This document shows, one piece after another, positions 41,707 to 51,809 of a stretch of 64,000 nt of DNA (positions are counted from its first letter, which is position 1; the number at the start of each line of letters is the position of its first letter). Location of the stretch: contig CM040128.1 in NCBI GenBank assembly GCA_022559845.1, forward strand, positions 179,172,413 through 179,236,412, in the 5' to 3' direction. The notes below the pieces were generated by a model. That model worked only from the letters and a program-made list of their open reading frames with translations, was not told where the DNA came from and did not search any database. A program made the translations under genes and the position numbers. Origin of the DNA: Amorphophallus konjac (Eukaryota; Streptophyta; Magnoliopsida; Alismatales; Araceae).

Positions 41707-42012
41707 CGGCCACACACCGATCGCTTGGTAGAATAAACGGTTAGATACTAACCGTGCAAGGCAAGAACGGGGCCGTGTGTTAGATCAACGGCAGAGTTGA
41801 GAACAGGGATTTGAACGGCTTATCGATAGGCCGTGAACATAGTCAAACGGTCAAAAGCCTACCGTTCATGTCCTTGAACGGTCTAGTGAGGACTGTAGAT
41901 CCTTGAAGTAGGTAGAGATTTGAACGGTCTGAATAAAGCCGTGTGAACTAGTGAACGATCCGAGTTTGGCCGTTGAAAGGAATAAAACGGTCGTTAGAGG
42001 ACCATTCAGTCA
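41707..42012. repeat. AACGG/CCGTT palindrome array downstream of the T2 PMD-like gene
   Basis: A dense run of imperfect inverted repeats: aaacggttagatactaaccgtg, gaacggcttatcgataggccgtgaac (pieces), aaacggtc...taccgttca, gaacggtct, aaagccgtg and aaaacggtcgtt...gaccattca. About a dozen half-sites in 300 bp. The arms are conserved while the loops vary, as expected for binding sites or hairpins rather than coding DNA. Confidence 0.7.
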
Positions 42013-42085
42013 CAGAAGTGCTAACCTTTACCTTCAACCTGCCCCTGCACACAACCAAACAAAGAAACCGATTAAATCTGTTTTA

Positions 42086-42154
42086 GGCTTAACCCCTTGC
42101 CTATAGCAAGTTAGGAAATGACCAACTCTTGATTTTTGGTCAAGGGGGTAAGCC
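42086..42154. other. Conserved hairpin between antisense gene and integrase (T2 copy)
   Basis: Arms GGCTTAACCCCTTG (42086-42099) and CAAGGGGGTAAGCC (42141-42154) pair at 13 of 14 positions across a 41-base loop that resembles the T4 loop (ttgat..ctggt / ttgatttttggt). Confidence 0.75.
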
Positions 42155-42224
42155 TTATTAAATAGGCAGATAACAACCAAAAATGAATGCAATGCATACC
42201 ACGAATGCAAATCATGATGATGAG

Positions 42225-42475
42225 AATCTTTTTTTGGTTTTGAAAATATTTGTTTTTTTTAATTTGACATATTTGATTTTTTGGATTTTAAAATAGTTGA
42301 TTTTTTGGATTTTGAAATATTTTATTTTTTTAGATTTTGAAATATTTAATTTTTTGGACTTTGAAATATTTGATTTTTTTAGATTTTGAAATATTTGATT
42401 TTTTTGGATTTTGAAATATTTAATTTTTTTGGACTTTGAAATATTTGATTTTTTTTGGATTTTGAAACCAGCTTA
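42225..42475. repeat. AT-rich tandem repeat
   Basis: About eight to ten copies of a 24-30 bp unit of the form ttttttggattttgaaatattt, with single-base variants (gac for gat, aa for ga). Non-coding; located between the hairpin and the integrase end of T2. Confidence 0.85.
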
Positions 42476-43231
42476 AACTTCACGATGGGGAACCTCACAT
42501 CTCATTAGGGGTCTTCTAGGTCCAACGTGCATTATGGGTGACTGCCCATGGCCGGGGTCCGATTCTGCTTAACGGTGCTTCTACCGAGGCCATACCCGGG
42601 GTATGATCCAATCCTTGAAAAATAAAAGAGAATTTTGATAGAGAAGCCGACAATAGGTATAGAGGTTTTTAGGGTTTGAGTTCTTCTCGCGACACCCCAT
42701 TTTCGAAGAATTTGGTCTGTTGCGCCGGGGCTTTGTGTCCATCATCGAACCTACATCCGCTCTAGGCACGCATACGACCGGGCTCATAACGTCCTGCGGG
42801 GAAACTGTACTGCCGCTCTTGCCATGCCTAGTTTCATATTTTTGGGGTCATTTAGACTTTTGAACTTTGAGCTTTAGATGAGCCTTTAGCTTTGTCTTTG
42901 ATTTTTCCCCTTTTCTTTTGTTTCTTTTGCTTTTTTGACTATGGAATAAGGTCATAACAGACTGCCCCTATTTGAGACCTTCCTTTCATCGGGGTGTCTA
43001 GATCAGTTCTCGCCCCCCTTATTCACCACTTTCCCCTATTTTCAGCCGAATGAGGGGAAAAACAAGGATTTTCACTGTCCCCTAAGCATGGCCAAGGGAG
43101 AAACGGTGCTGCACAAAAGAGGAAAACCGAACCACAGGGGTCGTGTAGTGTGTGAATGTTGAATGACCGGGGATCTCCCTTCGTGATCAAATGGAGGAAA
43201 ATCCCACCTCCAGGCCATTGCTGGCTTGACT
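42476..43231. other. T2 non-coding region downstream of integrase
   Basis: No gene seen. It has the same position as 27779-29356 in T4 (both with accc.cccggggt and similar words), ending at the integrase stop codon. Confidence 0.45.
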
Positions 43232-43767
43232 CTATGGATAAAAATGCTTTAAATAGAACCCATTCCACGGATTTGGCAATTCTTCACCCTCCACGTTAAC
43301 AAGACGGTACGCGTTCCCAAGATAGACTTCTTTAATTACAAACGGCCCTTCCCAGTTGGGTTGCAGCTTAGACCTAGGACTTGTTGATCTGATAAATTTG
43401 CGCTTCAAAACCATGTTACCCACTTGAAATTTTCTTTCGATAACCTTCTTTTGAAAATGCCGCGAGACACGTTTTTGATAAACCAAGACGTGATTGGCCG
43501 CATTTAGCATTTTCTCATCTAAGAGTTCCAGTTGGACTAGCAACGCATTTCGACGCTCGTCAAGATTGAGTTCTTTGTCTAACTGCACTCTTAGGGAAGG
43601 GATCAAGATCTCGTACGGGAGTACCGCCTCCATCCCACAAGTGAGAGAAAAAGGAGTTTGCCCTGTGGGAGTACGGACGGAGGTGCGATAAGCCCATAGA
43701 GCCTCTACCAATTTGTCGGCCCAATCTGGAAATTTGTGTGACTCACATGTTTTCTTAATGATTTTAA
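43232..43767 (-). pseudogene. T2 integrase, C-terminal part
   Basis: The frame from LLKIIKKTCESHKFPDW through WAYRTSVRTPTGQTPFSL, MEAVLPYEILIPSLRVQL and PNWEGPFVIKEVY to PWNGFYLKHFYP and stop at 43232. Its N-terminal part lies at 51217-51804; T5 inserted just after NGQAEATNK. The first residues of the open frame that extends past 43768 belong to the T5 LTR, not to integrase. Confidence 0.88.
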
Positions 43768-43772
43768 GAAGG
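43768..43772. repeat. Target-site duplication of T5 (left copy)
   Basis: gaagg, repeated at 51212-51216. Confidence 0.9.
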
Positions 43773-45957
43773 TGGTGCGGACACCCGAGCAGTTGAGCGG
43801 CGCGACACGCCGAGCCACCGGTACCGCACACGGAGCATGACTCGAGCCACCTCAGCATCCATCTGGCTCGGAGACAGCCTGGAGACTCCCCCTTGAGTCC
43901 CGGCATTTATCATATTTAGTTAGACTTTATTTGTGTTTAATGTGTGTTTACTTCATTTTATTCGGTATGTAATTTTGATTGTAAGAGGGGCTTATTTGTA
44001 AAATGGGACCCCTTGGCCCCACGGGACCCCCAGGCCCCCTCCCATTGATCCACCTCAGTCCTAGGGCCCCATGTGGGGTCGGTCAACAATTCAAATGGTG
44101 GCTTCCAGAAGGGTGGGCCAAATGGGGGACATTGGACCAAGAAGGTCAACAATTCCAACCCATCCCCACCTACCATGTCCCCCCATGCCATTCTAGTCAA
44201 TAGGCCGCCCCCCCCCCCTTTATTTTTTTAATTTTATTTTTTTTGTGGATGGTCACATGCAATCCCAGCCCTCCATCTCCCATCCCTAGATCCAACGGTT
44301 GAGGATGGATTAGATATGCAACCTATATAAGCTTGTATTTTTCCATTTTGATGAATTAATGCCATTTGAACTTGGAAATTCCTTGGAGCAGCCCTTGGGC
44401 GCACCCCTCCTCTCTCCTCCCTCTCCCCCTTGCAGCTGTGAAGGCTGCCTTCTGGAGGTGTGACTCCTTCTCTATCGGTTCCGGTCATCATCACCGCCGC
44501 CACGAGCTGCCACCGCACCGCCATCGCAACCGTCGGAGTTCTGCCATCTGCCCGTACCTGCCACTTCCATGAATTCCTGCCATCATCCACGAGATCAGAT
44601 CGATTTGGGATTTTGAGGGGATGTTCTAGAGGTGTTCCCCACATTCTAAAAAAATTGGTGGGTCATAAATCCTCCGTTTCCTAATTTCCCATTTTCATTC
44701 AAGTTCCAACTTCAGTTCTGCCAGTTTCAGATCTAATTTTCCAATTTTCCTGAGTTTCACCTTTTCGGACCCCTTTGTGATTTTTTCAAGGGCTCCAAAT
44801 TTTACTGGGAGTGCCTTCCACCCACCCCTCATTCCAAGAATTTTCCTGATTTTTTATCAGCCCTCCACCTAGTTTTAAAAATTCGTTCTCAGAGCTAGCT
44901 ACAGTGCTGTCCACATGTTCCTAGATCCGACTACCCTCCACTAAACAAATCATAACAAATCACATCCACCTCCAATCAGTCCACAAAAAATATCCCCGTT
45001 TTCCTTGTTCAAAATCCTACCACTTTTGTGAAGAGCTCAGGAGCTGAATCGGCCATCAACCTCGCGGTCAATGGCCGTTCTCAGACAACTCACCTGCAGA
45101 TATGAGATTTCGGGTACTGTACAACAGGAACTTGTAAATTCAGTAAAGTCCATATCCGACCAGATGCAGTAGTTCCCTATGAGCTTATATTGAAGGATTT
45201 GGATAGAGCTTTCCAACGATAGTTCGTACGTCCCGATCCGACACCGGGATTGATCGCAGCGGCCGTTTTTGCCGGAGCGCGCGCCGGAAAACAGAAATCA
45301 AAATCCGTGGGCAGCTAGTTCAACAATTGGGAATCGGGGCCAATCGACCCCCGATCGGCATTTCCGGCCGACCACCGTCCGTGGAGGCGCGCCACCAGGG
45401 GTCCCCATCATAGTGGGTCCCACCCCCGCAGATCCGGAGGACAGCACCGTCCATGGGCCCCACGGACCCGTAGAACCTGCCGTCCGGATAGCACGAAAAC
45501 GGGGAGTGGGTCAAATTATTGTACTGCTGGAATATTGTTTAACCGGGAGTCCGTGAATTGGCCGGGGTTGTCTTCGCCACGCCGGGTGCGTGGAGGTATG
45601 GTCTTAACTTCTTGGCATTTGCTTGCTAGTTTAGTATATGGTCTTTGCCGCTGTCGAGATTGTAGGATTCTAGCCCGTGTGTCCATGTCACCGCTGTGAA
45701 CGTGAGAGTGACCCGTCCCGCGACTCGATCCGAGTCCGGAAGTGAGTCCGACTACCTTGAGCTCTGCCGGTTCCTTAACCGCGCATGATCCACGCTTTCC
45801 CTCGCATGGGACGACGAGTGAATTTGAACTTCTGTTAGCGACGTGTAGCCTATAGGAGCTCTTAGTGTTGAGCCGAAGTCGCTCTAGTAGTCGTGTCGTT
45901 GCTGGTCGAGTCATGTCCGTCTCATGTAGCGTCGTCTCCTCAGTCTGTCCTGCATCA
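43773..45957 (+). repeat. T5 5' LTR
   Basis: Begins tggtgcggac, ends cctgcatca. TATA box CTATATAA near 44324. It is shorter than the 3' LTR mainly because about 95 bp between two GGAGTT direct repeats and an 18-bp duplicated ggacccctgggccccac word are missing. No genes; the ORFs here recur in the other LTR. Confidence 0.92.
44324..44330 (+). promoter_or_regulatory. TATA box of T5 LTR
   Basis: TATATAA followed by gcttgtattttt, the leader signature shared with T1-, T3- and T5-type LTRs. The second copy is at 49483-49489. Confidence 0.65.
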
Positions 45958-45960
45958 GTT

Positions 45961-45972
45961 TGGTATCAGAGA
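45961..45972 (+). other. T5 primer-binding site (initiator tRNA-Met)
   Basis: TGGTATCAGAGA, one mismatch in 12 from the canonical site, 3 bp after the LTR end. Confidence 0.85.
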
Positions 45973-46119
45973 CAGTCGAGTCTAGGGTAGTCGTTGCATA
46001 AGTCTTGCATAGTCTAAGTCAAGTCTAGGATCATCATTATTTTCAAAACAAAAAAAAGGTGTTTTAAAATTGTATTCCATCCCGATAATTCGGTATCTTA
46101 AAAGGTGTTGTCCGAACGC

Positions 46120-46132
46120 TAGGCTACGCCTA
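46120..46132 (+). other. Conserved leader palindrome of T5
   Basis: TAGGC-TAC-GCCTA within a block (46075-46195) homologous to the leaders of T1 and T3. Confidence 0.6.
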
Positions 46133-46328
46133 TCGGGAAGGCCGCACACTTGCGGGAGTGATCTTCGGATCGATTAACTCCGCCACGTACCGGATATTGG
46201 TTTAGGTCCAGGTGCATTAGTCGGTGTTTGCATCAGTTTGTGTCTCCTAGTTCGTGTGTAGTCCAATAAGAGTCAGTCGGTCTTGTCCAAGTGTCGGCAT
46301 GTCTAGCATGTAGTTCCGCCAAATTCAC

Positions 46329-48008
46329 ATGGAATCCCCATCACCCGGGCAATATGGCCGTTGGTCCACCCATGGGCTTGGCAACCACCCACTCCACTTC
46401 CGTAGGCCCGAAGCCTCGGATTTTTATGGCTCCAATGGCCTGGGCGACTACCTCAAGTGGGAGGCCGCCATGGACACATACTTTGATTGTTATACCATGT
46501 CCGAAGCCAGGCAATTCTATTTTGCCAAGGAGAGGCTTCTACACGAGGCCGCCGAAAAGTGGGACCACATTGAGCGCTTGAGAGAGGTTAGGAGGCAATG
46601 GCCCATCGAATCATGGTGGGACATGAAGAGAGAGCTTAGGAAGGTCTACGTGCCCAAACCGGTCACCTCCAACCGGCCCCACCCAATCACTTCCAACCAA
46701 GTGGGTCCTAGTCGGAGGCAAAGAACCCCACACGTAGATGAGCGAAGACCCAATCCTAGGATGGTTGACTACGGGCGAGTCCACCATGATATCCCTATTC
46801 CAACCCACTCCGTTTCCGAACTTATGCAAATGATTTTGGACCGGTTGGATGGGGTGGATAGGACACGTACTCCTAGTGATGTACTCCTACACGAGCCTAA
46901 GGAGGTAGCAATCGGTAGCCCCAACCCGTTGCCATCTAAGGTGCAATCCCAAGGTCCTCTCTCCATCATAGTGGATCATCTTCCCCCACCCACGAGAGCC
47001 CCATTACCTGCACCCCCTGTCCATCAGGAGGATAAGGGTAAGGACACACTTATCAAGGAGCGTAGTGGATCACGACAGCAGTGTTATCGCTGCCAGGGGA
47101 TTGGCCACTTTGCCGGGCAGTGTCCCACTCGGACACCTCTAGCCCTAGGGGATAAAAGGGTTGGAGAAGCCTCACTCTCCGATCTTTATTCGGAGCCACC
47201 TCAGCCACAGCTACCCGTGTTTCTAACGGGAAAGCTACTTATAGCCGAGCCACTCCTTAGCTGGCTTAAGAATGGCCTGGCCCCATCTCCCCTCCCATCT
47301 ATGGACCCTATCCTACCTCTGGTGTCAATCAACTCATTCCATACCACTTTCCGGTCTAGTCACCATGTGGATACATTGGATGACCTTCTTAACGGATTAG
47401 ACCGGCAATTGACATTTACGCACTTGTTGGCCCCAAGTTTTGACCAACCTATCGGTCGTAGCTTCACACATCCATTGTTAGGGTCTATCACCTCCGTGTA
47501 CACCGTGGGTCATGTTACCACGGAGGTTCTTCTACTCCTCCCTATGCCGGCCGAGTCCGACTTCATTCCCATTTGCCCAAGGGAGGAATCTTACTTTCTA
47601 ACTATGACTGCCGTCCCACCTCTCACAATGAATGAAGGTGATCATTTACACCTCCAAGATTTCCAAATGTGGGACAGTGATTTGTGGAAGCCTAGTCCAA
47701 GGGGTCATACCTTCTTTGATCCCTTCGACCCATCCTCTTGTGGACCCTGTGACCCACCATATTTACTCTACCTTTTTGAGAGGGTCCACCATCATACCTC
47801 CACTGTCTCATCTCCCTTCATGAATGAAGGAGATCAACAACACCTTCTAGACTTCCACACATGGGATCTTGAGATGAGGGAATCCATATCGAGGGGTCAC
47901 ACATTCTTTGATCCCTTCGATCCCTTTCTTCGTGGGCCCCTTGGCCCACAACCTCCATTCCACCTCTTTAAGGAAGTCCACTATCACACTCTTCCTACTC
48001 GGGCCTAG
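46329..48008 (+). CDS. T5 gag with novel repetitive C-terminus, 559 codons, open
   Basis: ATG at 46329. Residues about 30-115 are a Retrotrans_gag core (SNGLGDYLKWEAAMDTYF, WDMKRELRKVYVPK). The second half of the core usual in T1 and T3 is replaced by a Pro/Arg-rich stretch. A CCHC knuckle, CYRCQGIGHFAGQC, follows at about residue 252. The remaining 290 residues are unlike protease or RT. They include a duplicated block of about 55 residues (HLHLQDFQMWDSDLWKPSPR, then GHTFFDPFDP; and again HLLDFHTWDLEMRESISR, then GHTFFDPFDP), each preceded by MNEGD. No stop interrupts the frame. It may be structural protein only; the tail's role is unknown. Confidence 0.75.
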   Translation: MESPSPGQYGRWSTHGLGNHPLHFRRPEASDFYGSNGLGDYLKWEAAMDTYFDCYTMSEARQFYFAKERLLHEAAEKWDHIERLREVRRQWPIESWWDMKRELRKVYVPKPVTSNRPHPITSNQVGPSRRQRTPHVDERRPNPRMVDYGRVHHDIPIPTHSVSELMQMILDRLDGVDRTRTPSDVLLHEPKEVAIGSPNPLPSKVQSQGPLSIIVDHLPPPTRAPLPAPPVHQEDKGKDTLIKERSGSRQQCYRCQGIGHFAGQCPTRTPLALGDKRVGEASLSDLYSEPPQPQLPVFLTGKLLIAEPLLSWLKNGLAPSPLPSMDPILPLVSINSFHTTFRSSHHVDTLDDLLNGLDRQLTFTHLLAPSFDQPIGRSFTHPLLGSITSVYTVGHVTTEVLLLLPMPAESDFIPICPREESYFLTMTAVPPLTMNEGDHLHLQDFQMWDSDLWKPSPRGHTFFDPFDPSSCGPCDPPYLLYLFERVHHHTSTVSSPFMNEGDQQHLLDFHTWDLEMRESISRGHTFFDPFDPFLRGPLGPQPPFHLFKEVHYHTLPTRA

Positions 48009-48274
48009 CAACGTTCACATGGCAATAGGTTCGAACAGTCATTTGGGGGTAATGAAGACTTTAGTTCCCCCGGTCCACCTAAACCACCCAAACCTCTCGG
48101 ACTTCCCACATCCAAACCCAATGTCCATGATTGGTGCATCGTAGGATGTCTAGGAATCCACCATGCCATTAACCTCCGGTTATGTCAAATGCATGCATGG
48201 CACACATTCGGATGTCCTGGACCACCTTGCATATGATTGGGTCGGACTAGCATTAGGTTTGTGTAGGGTCGTGT
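48009..48274 (+). other. T5 spacer between gag-like ORF and pol tail
   Basis: No gene. T-rich near 48240-48300, comparable with T1 3190-3401. Confidence 0.45.
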
Positions 48275-48908
48275 GTGCATCTGTGTGTTTTTCTTTTTGT
48301 TAGACATGTTAGGAGTCTGCATGATGACGTCCGTCGTCACATTGAGGTCAGCAATGCACGTTACAAAGAGCTAGTCGATGCTCACCGACACCACCGAGAG
48401 TTCCAAGAGGGCGAATATGTCATGATCCGGGTAAGACCTGAGCAGTTTCCCTATGGAACCGTTAAGAAGTTGCAAGCTCGCGGAGCCGATCCATTTAGAG
48501 TGTTGAAACGCGTTGGATCCAATGTGTATGTTGTGGACCTGCCCGAGGAATACGGTATAAGCTCTACTTTTAATATTTCAGATCTAGTTGCATATAGGGA
48601 CCCAGCGGTGATCCCTAGTGAGCCTTTTGAGCCATCTCCTCCCATTGAGAGTGAGTCCACACCTGAGTGTCCACCTCCAACCCCTTTGTCACGGCAGCGT
48701 GAGCATATAGATCATATACTGAATGAGCAGGTGACAATTACCAGGAGTGGATCCTACCAGCGCTAACTAGTTCGATGGAGAGGACGGCCCGCTTCCGAGG
48801 ACACGTGGATCACACATGGAGAGTTGCAGTGGATTGATCCGGACCTTCTGGAGCGATACAGGAGCAATGCAGACCCTTACTCGACAGGGTCGAGTTTCTC
48901 CCACCCGG
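48275..48908 (+). pseudogene. T5 pol C-terminal tail with chromodomain, one nonsense codon
   Basis: The frame runs through the post-catalytic integrase tail (EYVMIRVRPEQFPYGTVKKL, DPFRVLKRVGSNVYVVDLPE, GISSTFNISDLV) into a chromodomain (ILNEQVTITRSGSYQR, then after a TAA at 48764-48766, LVRWRGRPASEDTWIT). The TAA replaces what is normally an aromatic residue (Tyr) of YLVRWRG. The frame then reaches the inverted repeat CTCGAC-agg-GTCGAG (48880-48894) and the polypurine tract. Chromodomains on integrase direct chromovirus insertion to particular chromatin. Without the catalytic core this piece is a relic, or a cis-acting region. Confidence 0.82.
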
Positions 48909-48915
48909 GGAGAAT
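48902..48915 (+). other. T5 polypurine tract
   Basis: cacccggggagaat directly before the 3' LTR (TGGTGCGG). The T3 counterpart is cacccggggagagt. Confidence 0.75.
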
Positions 48916-51211
48916 TGGTGCGGACACCCGAGCAGTTGAGCGGCGCTATACGCCGAGCCACCGGTACCGCACACGGAGCACGACTCGAGCCACCTCAGCA
49001 TCCATCTGGCTCGAAGACAGCCTGGAGACTCCCCCTTGAGTCCCGACATTTATCATATTTAGTTAGACTTTATTTGTGTTTAATGTGTGTTTACTTCATT
49101 TTATTCGGTATGTAATTTTGATTGTAAGAGGGGCTTATTTGTAAAATGGGACCCCTGGGCCCCACGGGACCCCTGGGCCCCACGGGACCCCCAGGCCCCC
49201 TCCCATTGAATCACCTCTGTCCTAGGGCCCCATGTGGGGTCGGTCAACCATTCAAATGGTGGCTTCTAGAAGGGTGGGCCAAATGGGGGACATTGGACCA
49301 AGAAGGTCAACAATTCCAACCCATCCCCACCTACCATGTCCCCCTTGCCATTCTAGTCAATAGGTCGCCCCCCCCCCCTTTATTTTTTTAATTTATTTTT
49401 TTTTTGGATGGTCACATACAATCCTAGCCCTTCATCTCCCATCCCTAGATCCAACGGTTGAGGATGGATTAGATATGCAACCTATATAAGCTTGTATTTT
49501 TCCATTTTGATGAATTAATGCCATTTGAACTTGGAAATTCCTTGGAGCAGCCCTTGGGCGCACCCCTCATCTCACCTCCCTCTCCCCCTTGCAGTTGTGA
49601 AGGCTACCTTATGGAGGTGTGACTCCTCCCCTATCGGTTCCGGTCATCATCGCCGCCGCCACGAGCCGCCACCGCACCGCCATCGCAACAGTCGGAGTTC
49701 TGCCATCTGCCCGTAGCTGCCACTTCCACGAATTCCTGCCATCATCCATGAGATCAGATCGATTTGGTATTTTGAGGGGATGTTCTAGAGGTGTTCCCCA
49801 CATCCTAAAAAAATTGGTGGGTCATAAATACTCCGTTTGCTAATTTCTCATTTTCGTTCAAGTTCCAACTTTAGTTCTTCCAGTTTTCGATCTGATTTTC
49901 CAATTTTCCTGAGATTCACCTGTTCGGACCCCTTTGTGATTTGTGCTAGGGCTCCCAATTTTACTGGGAGTTCTATCTACCCACCCCTCCTTCCACGAAT
50001 TTTCCTGATTTTTGATCAGCCCTCCACCTATTTTTCAAAATTCATTCTCAGAGCTAGCTACAGTGCTGTCCACCTGTTCCCAGATCCGACCACTCTCCAG
50101 TAAACAAATCATAAAAAATCACAGCCACCTCCAATCAGTCCAGAAAAACTATCCCCGTTTTCCTTGTTCACAATGCTACCACTTTTGTGAAGATCTCAGG
50201 AGCTGAATCGGCCATTAACCTCGCGGTCAACGGCCGTTCTCAGACAACTCACCTACAGATCTGAGATTTTAGGTACTGTACAATAGGAACTTGTAAATTC
50301 AGTAAAGTCCATATCCGACCAGATCCAGTAGTTCTCTTTGAGCCTAGATTGAAGGATTTGGATAGAGCTTTCCAACGATAGTTTGTGCGTCCCGATCCGA
50401 CGCCGGGATTGATCGCAGCGGCCGTTTTCGCCGGAGCGCGCGCCGGAAAACAGAAATCAAAATCCGTGGGCAGCTAGTTCAACAATTGGGAATCGGGGCC
50501 AATCGACCCCCGATCGGCATTTCCGGCCGACCACTGTCCGTGGAGGCGCGCCACCAGGGGTCCCCATCACAGTGGGTCCCACCCCCGTAGATCCGGAGGA
50601 CAGCACCGTCCGTGGGCCCCACAGACCCGTAGAACCTGCCGTCCGGACAGCACGAAAACGGGGAGTTCGGCACCGCCGGGCGACATCAAGATGATACCCG
50701 TCAACTCGATTTACATGATTCCCGGGTCCCATATGTGACCTTTTGCCTCCCTGTGTGGAGTTGGTCAAATTATTGTACTGCTGGAATATTGTTTAACCGA
50801 GAGTCCGTGAATTGGCCGAGATTGTCTTCGCCACGCCGGGTGCATGGAGGTATGGTCTTAACTTCTTGGCAGTTGCTTGCTAGTTTAGTATATGGTCTTT
50901 GCCGCTGTCGAGATTGTAGGATTCTAGCCCGTGTGTCCATGTCACCGCTGTGAGCGTGAGAGTGACCCGTCCCACGACTCGATCCGAGTCCGGAAGTGAG
51001 TCCGACTACCTTGAACTCTGCCGGTTCCTTAACCGCGCACGATCCACGCTTTCCCTCGCATGGGACGACGAGTGAGTTTGCACTTCTGTTAGCGACGTGT
51101 AGCCTGTAGGAGCTCTTAGTGTCGAGCCGAGGTCGCTCTAGTAGTCGTGTCATTGCTGGTCGAGTCGTGTCCGTCTCATGTAGCATCGTCTCCTCAGTCT
51201 GTCCCGCATCA
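48916..51211 (+). repeat. T5 3' LTR
   Basis: 2296 bp, begins tggtgcggac, ends cccgcatca, then TSD gaagg at 51212-51216. It contains the 95-bp segment (50667-50761) deleted from the 5' copy. Confidence 0.92.
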
Positions 51212-51216
51212 GAAGG

Positions 51217-51804
51217 GTTTTGTTCGTGGCCTCGGCTTGGCCATTACCTTGAGGGTAGTATGGTGATGAATGATGCAATGAAATATTAAATTTCTTACAG
51301 AGGTCCTAAAGTTCCTGAGACACAAATTGGGTCCCATCGTCGTTGACGATATCACTTGGCACTCCAAACCACGAGATGATGTTCTTGAGGATGAAGCGGC
51401 ATACTGTGGTGGCTTTGATTTCTGCATAAGCTTCAGCTTTCGGCCACTTGGTGAAATACTCTGTAGCGGCCAGAATGAAAGATTTTTGTTTGATTTAAAA
51501 GTTTGGATCACCTAGTGGGCCTACAATATCAAAAGCCCACATAGAGAATGGCCAAGGAGCAGAAAGAGGATGAAGAGAAGAAGCCGGAGCATGAATCTTA
51601 TTGGCATGGAGTTGACATTGAAGACACCTACAGACATAGGTAGAACAGTCTTCTTCTGGGGTTGGCCAGTAATAGCCCTGCCTAAGAATCTTCTTCGCCA
51701 ACGCCTGTCCATTAACGTGCCCTCCGCACTCACTCGCGTGAGCTACTTCAACAACTTTCCAAGCCCCATCATTATCCAGACATCTCATGAGAACTCCATT
51801 AAGA
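51217..51804 (-). pseudogene. T2 integrase, N-terminal part, two nonsense codons
   Basis: From the right: RCLDNDGAWKVVEVAHASEC, the zinc-binding region (CGGHVNG...RCLQCQ), then WAFDIVGPLGDPNF, where a TAA replaces the next codon. The frame continues through EYFTKW, the second catalytic Asp (NDDGTQF), a TAG after SQEL, and [19 protein letters not shown] with the catalytic Glu. It stops at T5. The catalytic triad is present but the gene is dead. Confidence 0.85.
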
Positions 51805-51809
51805 GATCG
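51805..51809. repeat. Target-site duplication of S2 (left copy)
   Basis: gatcg, repeated at 54202-54206. Confidence 0.85.

Larger units (their letters stand above)
43773..51211 (+). mobile_element. T5: gag-only chromovirus, plus strand, 7.4 kb
   Basis: LTRs 43773-45957 and 48916-51211, TSD gaagg, PBS 45961-45972, polypurine tract 48902-48915. Between them is one long gag-derived ORF and a pol-tail fragment with a chromodomain. Protease, RT, RNase H and integrase catalytic core are absent. It interrupts the T2 integrase. Confidence 0.92.

Noticed and set aside
43768..43906. N-terminal extension of the T2 integrase frame (MPGLKGESPG...)
   Set aside because: It is read-through into the T5 LTR; the same peptide appears on the minus strand at 49049-48810.
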